A stretch of 64,000 nt of DNA from Rhodothermales bacterium. GTDB taxonomy: Bacteria; Bacteroidota; Rhodothermia; Rhodothermales; UBA10348. The stretch lies in assembly GCA_017643395.1 (NCBI GenBank), contig JAEPNP010000002.1, forward strand, positions 226,290-290,289. The letters run 5' to 3'. Shown in pieces: positions 20,362 to 28,536 of the stretch. The position numbers were made by a program, and so were the translations under genes. The notes under the pieces are model-generated. The model made no database searches. It was not told where the DNA came from and saw only the letters and a program-made list of their open reading frames with translations. Numbering within the stretch: the first letter of the stretch is position 1; each line of letters opens with the position of its first letter.

Positions 20362-21482
20362 GCCTGCTCGGCATTCTGGGGGGCGGCCAGCTGGGTCGTA
20401 TGTCCGCGCAGGCGGCAATTCGTTTGGGATTGTCTGTGCGCACGTTGTCTCCGAAGCCGGCTGGGCCGGTGGAGGCTCTCGGCGAGGCCATGGTCGGAGA
20501 TTGGACGGACCCGGACGTGCTGCAGCGCTTTGCGGAGGGTTGCACTGCCGTTACCGTGGAGAGCGAGTGGGCTCCCGCGGAGCACCTGCGGCCGGTCTTG
20601 CCGTCGGGAGTGCGTCTCTATCCGACCCCGGAGACGCTGCGCATCATCCGGCACAAGGGCCGCCAGCGCTCTGCCATGCACAAGGCCGGCATCCCCGGCG
20701 CCGATTTCCGGCGGTGTGCCTCAAAGGAGGACGCCGGGAACGCCGCCGAATCGTTTGGCTATCCCGTGGTTCTCAAGCGTTATGAGGGTTCGTACGACGG
20801 GTATGGGAACGGCATTGCGCACTCCAGAGACGACATAGAAGACATCTGGGATCGCCTTTCCGGCCCGGATGGATTGCTTGTCGAGGCGTTTGTGCCTTTC
20901 AAGCAGGAACTGTCGGTTCTGGTCGTGCGGCGAGAGACCGGAGACATGGTCAGCTATCCGCCGGCGTACACCGAGCAGAAGAACGCACGCTGCCACGCCG
21001 TCGTCGTGCCGGCAAACATCTCCCCGGAGACCGCAGCGCGAGCGGACGAAGTCGCGCGCGCGGCAGCGGAAACCGTGCAGAGCGTCGGTGTGCTGGGCGT
21101 CGAGCTTTTCGAGACCGAGGACGGCCATATCCTGCTCAACGAACTGGCACCTCGGCCCCACAATACCGGGCACTACAGCATCGAGGGCAGCCACACCTCA
21201 CAGTTCGAAAACCACGTCCGCGCGGTGATGGGCCTTCCCCTCGGGGACCCTGGACTACGCGTTCCCTGTGCCGTCATGATCAACGTGCTCGGTACCCGCA
21301 GCGGAGCCGTGTCGCTTGAAACGCTTCCGGACGCCCTGGACGTCCCGGGAGCCGCCGTGCACATCTACGGCAAGAAGGAGGCGCGGCCAGATCGTAAGAT
21401 GGGCCATGTCACGGCGACAGGATCCGATCCCGCGGAAACCAGGGCCAGAGCCGAAAAGGCCGCATCGCGCATTATCCTTTAG
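20358..21482 (+). CDS. purK: 5-(carboxyamino)imidazole ribonucleotide synthase
   Basis: PurK carboxylates AIR to N5-CAIR with ATP and bicarbonate in purine synthesis. The N-terminus [18 protein letters not shown], the ATP-grasp segment [18 protein letters not shown], and [17 protein letters not shown] are diagnostic. The start overlaps the ftsK stop by 4 bp, and purE follows after 22 bp. The two enzymes act in succession. Confidence 0.97.
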   Translation: MSLLGILGGGQLGRMSAQAAIRLGLSVRTLSPKPAGPVEALGEAMVGDWTDPDVLQRFAEGCTAVTVESEWAPAEHLRPVLPSGVRLYPTPETLRIIRHKGRQRSAMHKAGIPGADFRRCASKEDAGNAAESFGYPVVLKRYEGSYDGYGNGIAHSRDDIEDIWDRLSGPDGLLVEAFVPFKQELSVLVVRRETGDMVSYPPAYTEQKNARCHAVVVPANISPETAARADEVARAAAETVQSVGVLGVELFETEDGHILLNELAPRPHNTGHYSIEGSHTSQFENHVRAVMGLPLGDPGLRVPCAVMINVLGTRSGAVSLETLPDALDVPGAAVHIYGKKEARPDRKMGHVTATGSDPAETRARAEKAASRIIL

Positions 21483-21504
21483 CAGCCAAGCACCTCGACA
21501 AGAC

Positions 21505-22011
21505 ATGGCACAAGACGCACCACGTGTTGGACTGGCGATGGGCAGCGAGTCCGACTGGCCGGTTATGGAGGCCGCCTCGGATATTCTGCATGAGTTTGGC
21601 GTGGCGTTCGAAGCCCGCGTGCTCTCCGCTCATCGCACGCCGTCCGCCATGCAGTCGTACGCCGAAGAGGCCGCCGGACGCGGCCTGAAGGTGATCATAG
21701 CCGGGGCGGGCGGCGCGGCCCATTTGCCGGGCATGATCGCAGCATCGACCACGCTTCCCGTCATTGGCGTGCCCGTGCCGACCCGCAACCTCAAAGGAAT
21801 GGACTCCCTTCTGTCGGTGGTGCAGATGCCGGGGGGTGTCCCGGTGGCGACCGTGGCCATCGGCGGTGCCAAGAACGCCGGACTGCTGGCCGTGCAGATC
21901 CTCGCCACCTCGGATGAAGGGCTCGCGGCAGCGCTGGCCGCCTACAAGGAGTCGCTCAAGGAGCTGGTGGCGGGCATGGACGCGCGCGTGTCGGAGGCGG
22001 CCGGGAAGTAG
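21505..22011 (+). CDS. purE: N5-CAIR mutase
   Basis: PurE rearranges N5-CAIR to CAIR. The ATG at 21505 gives [21 protein letters not shown], with the class I motif GSx[19 protein letters not shown] and [15 protein letters not shown] follow. At 168 residues it is standard length. Earlier in-frame starts lie inside purK and are not supported. It ends the plus-strand run; tandem-repeat arrays follow at once. Confidence 0.97.
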   Translation: MAQDAPRVGLAMGSESDWPVMEAASDILHEFGVAFEARVLSAHRTPSAMQSYAEEAAGRGLKVIIAGAGGAAHLPGMIAASTTLPVIGVPVPTRNLKGMDSLLSVVQMPGGVPVATVAIGGAKNAGLLAVQILATSDEGLAAALAAYKESLKELVAGMDARVSEAAGK

Positions 22012-22031
22012 CGAGCGCTCGGCAGCGCGCA

Positions 22032-22247
22032 GCCGGCGCAGTCGGGGCGCGTGCGGCCTTTTTGGGCCTCGCGCGGCCGGCGCAGTCGGGGTGCGTTCGA
22101 TCTTTTTGGCCTCGCGCGGCCGCCGGAGTCGGGCCGCGTTCATCCTTTTTGGCCTCGCGCGGCCGCCGCAGTCGGGCCGCGTTCACCCTTTTTGGCCTCG
22201 CGCGGCCGCCGCAGTCGGGCCGCGTCCACCCTTTTTGGCCTCGCGCG
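22032..22247. repeat. Tandem repeat A, five 43-44-bp terminator-like units
   Basis: Units begin at 22032, 22076, 22119, 22162 and 22205. The regular unit reads GCCGCCGCAGTCGGGCCGCG, then TTCACCCTTTTTGGCCTCGC. Units 3-5 contain the perfect inverted repeat CGCGGCC/GGCCGCG with a 10-nt loop, followed by a T5 run. On the plus strand each therefore looks like a rho-independent terminator, directly downstream of purE. The period of 43 moves all reading frames, so the open frames here are not genes. Confidence 0.85.
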
Positions 22248-22604
22248 GCCGCCGCAGGTTCCATTTCGGGCCGCATTCAACCTTTCAGGCCAGAAACAGC
22301 CGCCGCAGGTTCCATTTCGGGCCGCATTCAACCTTTCGGGCCGGAAACGGCCGGCGCAGGTTCCATTTCGGGCCGTGTTCAACCTTTCAGGCCAGAAACA
22401 GCCGCCGCAGGTTCCATTTCGGGCCGCATTCAACCTTTCGGGCCGGAAACGGCCGCCGCAGGTTCCATTTCGGGCCGTATTCAACCTTTCGGCTCGGAAA
22501 CAGCCGCCGCAGGTTCCATTTCGGGCCGTATTCAACCTTTCGGCTCGGAAACAGCCGCCGCAGGTTCCATTTCGGGCCGTATTCAGCCTTTCAGGCCGGA
22601 AACA
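22248..22604. repeat. Tandem repeat B, seven 51-bp units
   Basis: Units begin exactly every 51 bp at 22248, 22299, 22350, 22401, 22452, 22503 and 22554. Each starts GCCGCCGCAGGTTCCATTTC (GCCGG in one), continues GGGCCGCATTCAACCTTTC and ends GGGCCGGAAACG or a close variant. It shares GCCGCCGCAG and TCGGGCCGCrTTCAmCC with repeat A, so the two arrays are related; B has an extra GTTCCAT-like block and lacks the T5 run. Because 51 is a multiple of three, long frames stay open but encode only repeats. Confidence 0.88.
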
Positions 22605-22808
22605 GTCGCCGCCAGCACGCCCGGCCGGCCCTCGGGTCACGCACGGCCGCAGGCACGCACAGCCGGCCCTCGGGCCCACGCACACCCGCCGCACGCCTCG
22701 CACGGCCCAGCCCTCGGACCCGCAAGCCGCCACACCGCGCACCGCACCGGCAGGCACCGGCGCCCCCCCGCACCGGCAGGCACTAGCAGGGCAACGCCAC
22801 AAGCCCCC
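22605..22808. repeat. GC-rich tract with short imperfect direct repeats
   Basis: This stretch joins repeat B to the stop of the minus-strand GWxTD gene. It contains two copies of GCCGGCCCTCGGGycACGCAC (about 22624 and 22662) and two of CACCGGCAGGCAC (about 22744 and 22771). I see no gene and no convincing terminator. Confidence 0.55.
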
Positions 22809-25250
22809 CTACTCCAGGAACAGCTCCCGCTGTCGGGTGACTTCCTGGCCGGTCTTGCGGTCGGTGACCGTCAGCGTGAGCGTGTAAAGGCCCGTCTCCT
22901 GGTTCGAGGCATCCAGTATGAGGTACTGGCCGTCGGTCGTGGATGCGATCGAGGTCGGCAGGCTGACGGAAACGCCGCGATCCCCGCCTCCGAACACGCC
23001 ACGTACCAAACGACCCACGCCAGAGCCACGGTCCTTGGGCTCGAGCTTGGCGGTTACTTCGTAGTTGGCCCGCCCATCGCCCGAGACATCCAGGTTGTAG
23101 ACCTCGAAGTACAGGTAGATGGGGTTGGTGCGGCCGAATACACTCCAGGGCGCAGGCGTGATTGAGAAGCCGTTGCGCACCACGTCGGAGCCTACAAGGG
23201 GCCGACCGTCCTCTGTCTCTTCGGCGCGGTAAGCCAGCATGATGTCACTCACCGAGAGCCGATCGGTGTCGAAGTTGGGGATGTCAACCTCCCGCCTCTG
23301 AACCGCAACGGTGCCGCCCGAGGTGGTCTCGAATTCGACGCTCACGTCGACTTTGCCGGGAGGCACGGTCACGGTTTCCGAATCTATCCAGAGGTTCGCC
23401 TCCTCAAACTGCACAATCTGGTCGGTACGCAGTCCATAGATGGTGCGTCTGCGCTCCGCCAGAATGTCGCGATCCTCTGAGATCACGAACGTGCCGGCGT
23501 TGGCGGTGACATTGATCATGTCCCCCTGGTTGCCGAATTCCAGGATCGGGATGCCGTAGTTCACCACCAGATCGGCACTGCCCGCCGAGCCACGGAAGGC
23601 GGAGACCAGATATGGCAGCTCAATCTGTCTGCCAGGGGCCTCGTAATCGTACCGGTCCGGCGTGCGACGGATGGTTTCCGCCGCCTTGATGGTGTAGTCA
23701 TTCACCCACGGCACGGCGCCCTGCGAGAGGTCAGCCGCGGACGGACTGAACATGCGGTATTCGCCGTTCCGGAAGGGGTCCTCGAAGACAAACTTGAAGT
23801 CCCCGTAGTCCCAGATATTGAATGTGTTGGCCTCATCTCCCAGATCAAAGTCGGTCCCCCGCTGAGCGACCTGGAGTACCAACCGGGTCCCCGGCTGCGT
23901 CGGGTCATTCTGGTCGACACCGTTCTGGCCAGGGGCGCCTCGCTGCACGCCGGAAGTGGATTTGGGAATGATCACTACGTCACCCTGCGGCACCCCATAC
24001 CGCACCAGGATGGAACCGCGTTCGGTGTCCCACCCGCGCAGATCCATTTCCTCGGAACCGTAGAGCAGGTCGGCGTAGGTCAGGCGGGAGTAGTGCTCGA
24101 GCTTGCGCTCGTTGTACGGAGTCAGGTAGCGCGGGTCCTTCGACGTCCAGTAGCGGGCGGCGTATCCGGTCGGATCCTCCCGATAGCGCCGTTTCTCGTC
24201 CTCCGGCATCAGGAATTCGATGTTGTCAAAGGCTCTCCGGGTGCCATCGTCCATGCTCTCGAACGACGACTCGAAGGCCTTCGCCGCGGCGTCCAGATTT
24301 CCGAAGCGGTGGTGCGCCAGGCCCAGGTAGGTCCACAGTTCGGGATCCTCGGGGAAATAGACGTACATCTGCTGGAGCATGTCCAGCGCATCCTGCCACT
24401 CTCCCTTCAACGCATAGATCTCCATGAGACGGTCGTAAACGCGCCTGTTGCGCGGATCGGCGTCGAGGGCCTTGAAGAGGTGAAACACTGCGCGGTCGTA
24501 GGCCTGCTGGGCACGACCCGAGAAATCGACAACAGGAATGCCCTGGTTTGCCAGCGTCTCGACATCGAATTCGTCGGCCATGAACACCGACTCGGGGTTC
24601 AGCGAAGGCAGGGCACTGAGCTGTTCCATCCCGGCCACCGGAGGCAACTCGTCCAGGTTCTGTAGCTCGGCCTCGATCCGCTGCATTTGACGGATCTCAT
24701 CTACCAGCGCACCGGCGATCGGGTCGAGTTCACGCCGCGCACGATACGCGTACTCGTTGAACTGCACCGTGGGGTACATCAACGCGTTCCGATACCGCCA
24801 GAAGTCCCGGATGTAGCTGCTGCCCAGCTCCTCGTGAGCAAACGCATTCGTGGAGTCAAGCTTCAGGATGTCCCGGGCCAGATCCCGCCGCTGCGCCTCG
24901 CGCACCTTGTCGGTGAGAAAGAAGCTGGAATCCTCACCCAACTGCTGCATGCGCGCCGTCAGGTACTTGACGTTTTCGGGCTCGATTTCGAGGGCCTTGT
25001 CCAGCTCTCGACCGGCCCGCTTGACGTCCTTCAGATCTGTCTCGAAGTAGATCCGGGCCAGCAGGAAATGAGCCTCGGCATTGGTGTCGTCCTGTTCGAC
25101 TGCGCGCTGAAACGCCTGCACGGCCTCCGAGTGACGGCCTTCCCGGAAAGCCAGAATGCCCTCCACCATGGGATCCGAGCTCGACTGGGCCCATGCCGGG
25201 GGAATCGCCGCACCGGCGAGCAAAAGGACAACAAGAAGAAAGCGGACCAT
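22809..25250 (-). CDS. GWxTD-domain protein with TPR region (exported)
   Basis: GWxTD-domain proteins are found mainly in Rhodothermia and related phyla and have no established function. The ATG at 25250 gives signal peptide MVRFLLVVLLLAGAAIPPAWA. Residues 25-330 contain TPR-like repeats (GILAFREGRHSEAVQAFQRA). The GWxTD region follows: RYWTSKDPRYLTPYNERKLEH, then RGWDTERGSILVRYGVP. The C-terminal third is beta-rich and ends LYTLTLTVTDRKTGQEV. It is a clear paralogue of the protein at 28505-30592, sharing the same order and C-terminal motifs (YFEVY, YEVTA). It lies 150 bp downstream of the lipoprotein gene with its own candidate promoter. Confidence 0.88.
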   Translation of the reverse strand: MVRFLLVVLLLAGAAIPPAWAQSSSDPMVEGILAFREGRHSEAVQAFQRAVEQDDTNAEAHFLLARIYFETDLKDVKRAGRELDKALEIEPENVKYLTARMQQLGEDSSFFLTDKVREAQRRDLARDILKLDSTNAFAHEELGSSYIRDFWRYRNALMYPTVQFNEYAYRARRELDPIAGALVDEIRQMQRIEAELQNLDELPPVAGMEQLSALPSLNPESVFMADEFDVETLANQGIPVVDFSGRAQQAYDRAVFHLFKALDADPRNRRVYDRLMEIYALKGEWQDALDMLQQMYVYFPEDPELWTYLGLAHHRFGNLDAAAKAFESSFESMDDGTRRAFDNIEFLMPEDEKRRYREDPTGYAARYWTSKDPRYLTPYNERKLEHYSRLTYADLLYGSEEMDLRGWDTERGSILVRYGVPQGDVVIIPKSTSGVQRGAPGQNGVDQNDPTQPGTRLVLQVAQRGTDFDLGDEANTFNIWDYGDFKFVFEDPFRNGEYRMFSPSAADLSQGAVPWVNDYTIKAAETIRRTPDRYDYEAPGRQIELPYLVSAFRGSAGSADLVVNYGIPILEFGNQGDMINVTANAGTFVISEDRDILAERRRTIYGLRTDQIVQFEEANLWIDSETVTVPPGKVDVSVEFETTSGGTVAVQRREVDIPNFDTDRLSVSDIMLAYRAEETEDGRPLVGSDVVRNGFSITPAPWSVFGRTNPIYLYFEVYNLDVSGDGRANYEVTAKLEPKDRGSGVGRLVRGVFGGGDRGVSVSLPTSIASTTDGQYLILDASNQETGLYTLTLTVTDRKTGQEVTRQRELFLE

Positions 25251-25320
25251 GTCTAGTCTGCGCGGTTTGCGCCGTATAACCTCAACCGAATGCAACGCGA
25301 TCGTGGGGAGCTTGATTCTG

Positions 25321-25328
25321 CAAACGTA
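25321..25328 (-). promoter_or_regulatory. Candidate Bacteroidota -7 box
   Basis: The minus strand reads TACGTTTG, a full match to the Bacteroidota -7 consensus TAnnTTTG, about 70 bp upstream of the GWxTD start. No convincing TTG at -33 was seen. Confidence 0.4.
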
Positions 25329-25399
25329 TCCGCATGTAGCGGCGTGTGGGCGAATGGTGTGAATCGCGGGCTAAACCGATCCTCCTGGGTCACTCCGCG

Positions 25400-26251
25400 C
25401 TACTCATTGGCAAATCCGGCCAAGCGAAGCACCGCTGCCTCCGGCAGGGTACTGGTACGTTCGTGATACCCGGCGCCGACGAAGCCAAACCCGTTGTCCA
25501 CGTTGGAGAAAACCCCTGGTTGCACAAGGACTTCCGTGACGAACCGGCCACCCGGAGGCGACCACTCCTCTGTAGCAATGAAGGCTTCCACGACAAGATC
25601 CAGCAGGACGATGGGATCTGTGCCGGGCTGAAGCCCCGTCACCGAATAAAGCACCCCAATATCCCTGGACAGATCGACCGCCATGGACCACGTGGTGCCC
25701 TCTCTCGTCAGACTGCCGTCGTAGATGACGGGGATCGTCCACTGAAACGGCGGGCGCGTGGACTCGAACCGGTAGAACACCCGCGGCGACAACACCTGTT
25801 CGGCGCCGGTGAACGCCACCGGCATGCGCACGTTGCCGAGCACCCCGTCCGCCTGACCAAGCGTCAAATCAGCCTTGGCTGGGGTCGTCACCTGAACGGA
25901 GGTGAGCCGCCCCCTAGCGTCCTCCGCTTCGATGACGTACGTGGTCTGAAAAGCGGGACGGATCCGGGCCTGAAAAACGTGTCCGATCGAGCCGTCCCAG
26001 TACCGAACCACCGAATCCGCAAAAGCGGTCGTGCCCCCCGGCCCAATCAGACTGATGCGCGCTTCGAGCGGCGTCGTATCGGTGACCTCCAGAATGTCCT
26101 CGATCGGGAAAACGCGCAGGGACTGCCTGTCCGATCCGGGATCGACATACCCGTAGAGCGTGAAGGCCCGCTCGGACTCCAGCACCGGATCGACGGCCTC
26201 ATCACAGCCCATCAGGAAGACGAGGCATGCTATGACAACCCAGCTCCTCAT
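25400..26251 (-). CDS. DUF4249-like lipoprotein
   Basis: A 283-residue exported lipoprotein: the signal sequence ends in the lipobox LVFLMGC. The body (FTLYGYVDPGSDRQSLRVFP, LTSVQVTTPAKA) resembles DUF4249 proteins, beta-sandwich lipoproteins that are usually encoded next to a TonB-dependent receptor and may act as its surface partner. Here the start overlaps the end of the TonB receptor gene by 4 bp (ATGA), fitting that pairing. The substrate is unknown. Confidence 0.75.
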   Translation of the reverse strand: MRSWVVIACLVFLMGCDEAVDPVLESERAFTLYGYVDPGSDRQSLRVFPIEDILEVTDTTPLEARISLIGPGGTTAFADSVVRYWDGSIGHVFQARIRPAFQTTYVIEAEDARGRLTSVQVTTPAKADLTLGQADGVLGNVRMPVAFTGAEQVLSPRVFYRFESTRPPFQWTIPVIYDGSLTREGTTWSMAVDLSRDIGVLYSVTGLQPGTDPIVLLDLVVEAFIATEEWSPPGGRFVTEVLVQPGVFSNVDNGFGFVGAGYHERTSTLPEAAVLRLAGFANE

Positions 26252-28536
26252 TGCCCGAACGCGTACTTGGCTCCGAAGGTCGGGATCAGCGGCAACTGAT
26301 TGCGGCGGGTCAAGGTGAATGTGTCCAGGTAGAACAGATTCTGCCGGTCGTACACATTGATCAGCCCCGCCTGCAGACTGAGTGTGCCCCCGGGCGTGAC
26401 AAAGCGTCGCTCCGCGCTCACGTCCAGCCGGTGGTAGGTCGGCAGCGTGCCGTTGTACGGGCGTTCGTAGATCACACGCCGATTCCCTGGCTCCGAGTAG
26501 AGATCCACCGGCCGGTCCATAAGCACAAACCCGTCAAAGCCGAGTGCGCGACTGTACGGCAGGCCGGAGCCAAACTGCCAGCGGGCGGACAGCTCGAAGC
26601 CCGAGGTCCGGTACGCGCCGAGCACGTTGATCTGATGACGCCGGTCGTGCGGCGGTCTGTATTCGATCTGGTCCTGTCCGAACCACAGCGAGAGCGTCGG
26701 CTGCCCGGCCTTGTACGTCACGGCCGACAGCCCGTAGCTGAGCGAGGCCAGGAAGCGAGTGCCCCGTGCCTCCAGGCGGACATCGCCGCCCCAAACGGTG
26801 CCCTCCGCCGTCTGCAGGGTCGTCGTAAATCGCGGCAGGGACGTCCACTCCGGTACAAAAAGGCCCTTCAGACGCTTGTGATAGGTCTCGACACCAACGT
26901 CCAGCCGGTCCCCGATCTGACGCCCATACCCCAGAATAAAGTGGGTGGCGGAGGGCACGCGCGGCCAGGGTACAGCCGCCCAGGCGGTGAATACGCCGGC
27001 CGCATCCCGCTGGTCGGTCAATCCGATCACCTCCTGGTGATAGACGCCGAACGCGCCGCTGAAACGATCCCTCTCCCGATTCCAGGCAACCCGCACCCGG
27101 GGCTCCACGAACACGTTCGACTTGCTGGGAAAGTTGTGCACGCGCAGCCCGGCAGAACCCTCGACGCCGTTGCGAAAACGCATGGACGGCTCCACGTAGA
27201 AGCCGACCTCGGTCAGGAATTCCTGCTGGATGAACACGTTCTGGAACAGCCCGCCGAGCTCACTGGACAGCTCCATGGATCGCGCAAAAATACCCCAGCC
27301 GATCTCAAGATCACCGGCGAAGTGGGTGACGTTGGCCGTGGTGTTCACGGTGCCGAGACGACCCTGTCGAACAGGATCATTCGGGTCGCCCACCGCGGTC
27401 TGAAGCCGCGAGTAGGACACCAGAAATTCAGCCAGCACCGGAAAGACCCTCGGTAGGACCAGATAGCGCAGCCCGTAGGCCTGATTCCGCCAGCTTGCCA
27501 CGTCCTGAACGGTCGAACCGGGGGCCTGAAAGGCGCTGCCCACCTCGCCTTCGTCGAACGTGCGCAGCATCGTGAGCGATAGCTGACTGTTGCTGCTGAC
27601 TATGCCGTGCACCTTGGCAAACAGATCCCCGAAATCGAACGGCAAGGGCTCATCGACCAGATTCTCGGCCCCGTATTGCATCACGCTCCGACGACTCGAA
27701 ACCAGAAACGAGAGCCGGTCATCAGCGATCGGCCCCTCAAGCATGGCGCTCGTCACAAACGGAGCCGCCGATAGCGCACCGGCATAGCGGCGCTTGCTGC
27801 CCGTGCGACTCTGCACATCGATTACGGACGAGATCCTGCCTCCGTAGGCACTGCCGTATCCGCCCGCATACACATCGACCTGATTCAGAATGTCGGAGGG
27901 AAACGCGGAAAAGAAACCGAGCACATGGAAGGGCTGGTAGACCCACATGCCATCCAGAAGCACAAGGTTCTGATAGGGCTCCCCGCCCCTCACAAACAGC
28001 TGGCCGCCCCGGTCACCAACCGTAACGAGGCCCGGAATAGCGGTCAGGTAGTTGATGAGATCCCCGGACACATCTGGAGACGGCACTAGAGCCACATCTG
28101 CCGGTCGCACGGAGACCCGCCCGGCGTCAACCCGCGCCAGTCCTGATTCCCGGTCCCCCTGCACCATCAACTCATCCAGCAGCTCTCTGGTAGCCTGGAG
28201 CCTGTAGTTGCGCAGCAGAATCTGATCCTGCCCAACCTCCAGCGTATCCACCACAGGCAGGTAGCCGATGAACGAGACGGTCAGCGTGTAGGTGCCCGAA
28301 GGGAATCTGGACAGGGCAAAAAATCCGTCGCGGTCGGTGGCCGATCCGGCGACAAGCAGCGTGTCCTGCCTAAGCACGACGGTCGCACCCTCCAGGGGCT
28401 CCCCATCTGTCGCGTCCGTGATGAACCCGCGCACCACCTGCGCCTGCGCACCTGGCGCAGTCGCTAGCAGTGTCAGAAAGAGCGCGGCGACGCCTGCGGC
28501 CCTTCTAGTTGAATCGTACGCGCGTCGTAGCCTCAA
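26248..28536 (-). CDS. TonB-dependent receptor with carboxypeptidase-like regulatory domain
   Basis: An outer-membrane active transporter of the Bacteroidota type. After a signal peptide ending APGAQAQ comes a carboxypeptidase-D regulatory-like domain (VVRGFITDATDGEPLEGATV), then the plug (IPGLVTVGDRGGQLFVRGG, LDGMWVYQP) and a long beta-barrel ending in a C-terminal beta-strand pattern (PLIPTFGAKYAFGQ). The TTG at 28536 was chosen because it gives a normal signal peptide; an upstream ATG (28647) would add a long basic, non-signal extension inside the preceding gene. It overlaps both neighbours, so the three genes form an operon. Substrate unknown. Confidence 0.88.
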   Translation of the reverse strand: MRLRRAYDSTRRAAGVAALFLTLLATAPGAQAQVVRGFITDATDGEPLEGATVVLRQDTLLVAGSATDRDGFFALSRFPSGTYTLTVSFIGYLPVVDTLEVGQDQILLRNYRLQATRELLDELMVQGDRESGLARVDAGRVSVRPADVALVPSPDVSGDLINYLTAIPGLVTVGDRGGQLFVRGGEPYQNLVLLDGMWVYQPFHVLGFFSAFPSDILNQVDVYAGGYGSAYGGRISSVIDVQSRTGSKRRYAGALSAAPFVTSAMLEGPIADDRLSFLVSSRRSVMQYGAENLVDEPLPFDFGDLFAKVHGIVSSNSQLSLTMLRTFDEGEVGSAFQAPGSTVQDVASWRNQAYGLRYLVLPRVFPVLAEFLVSYSRLQTAVGDPNDPVRQGRLGTVNTTANVTHFAGDLEIGWGIFARSMELSSELGGLFQNVFIQQEFLTEVGFYVEPSMRFRNGVEGSAGLRVHNFPSKSNVFVEPRVRVAWNRERDRFSGAFGVYHQEVIGLTDQRDAAGVFTAWAAVPWPRVPSATHFILGYGRQIGDRLDVGVETYHKRLKGLFVPEWTSLPRFTTTLQTAEGTVWGGDVRLEARGTRFLASLSYGLSAVTYKAGQPTLSLWFGQDQIEYRPPHDRRHQINVLGAYRTSGFELSARWQFGSGLPYSRALGFDGFVLMDRPVDLYSEPGNRRVIYERPYNGTLPTYHRLDVSAERRFVTPGGTLSLQAGLINVYDRQNLFYLDTFTLTRRNQLPLIPTFGAKYAFGQ

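Noticed and set aside
22248-22604. CRISPR array
   Set aside because: The 51-bp units are contiguous with no unique spacers, and there are no cas genes.
21764-23165. Several long overlapping frames (up to about 370 residues on +, 220 on -) across the 22-kb repeats
   Set aside because: They encode only the tandem repeats in different frames, have extreme Arg/Pro/Gly composition, and run into purE or the GWxTD gene.
25752-25772. tRNA-like TGGACTCGAACC on the plus strand
   Set aside because: No cloverleaf could be built around it; it lies inside the DUF4249-like coding sequence.
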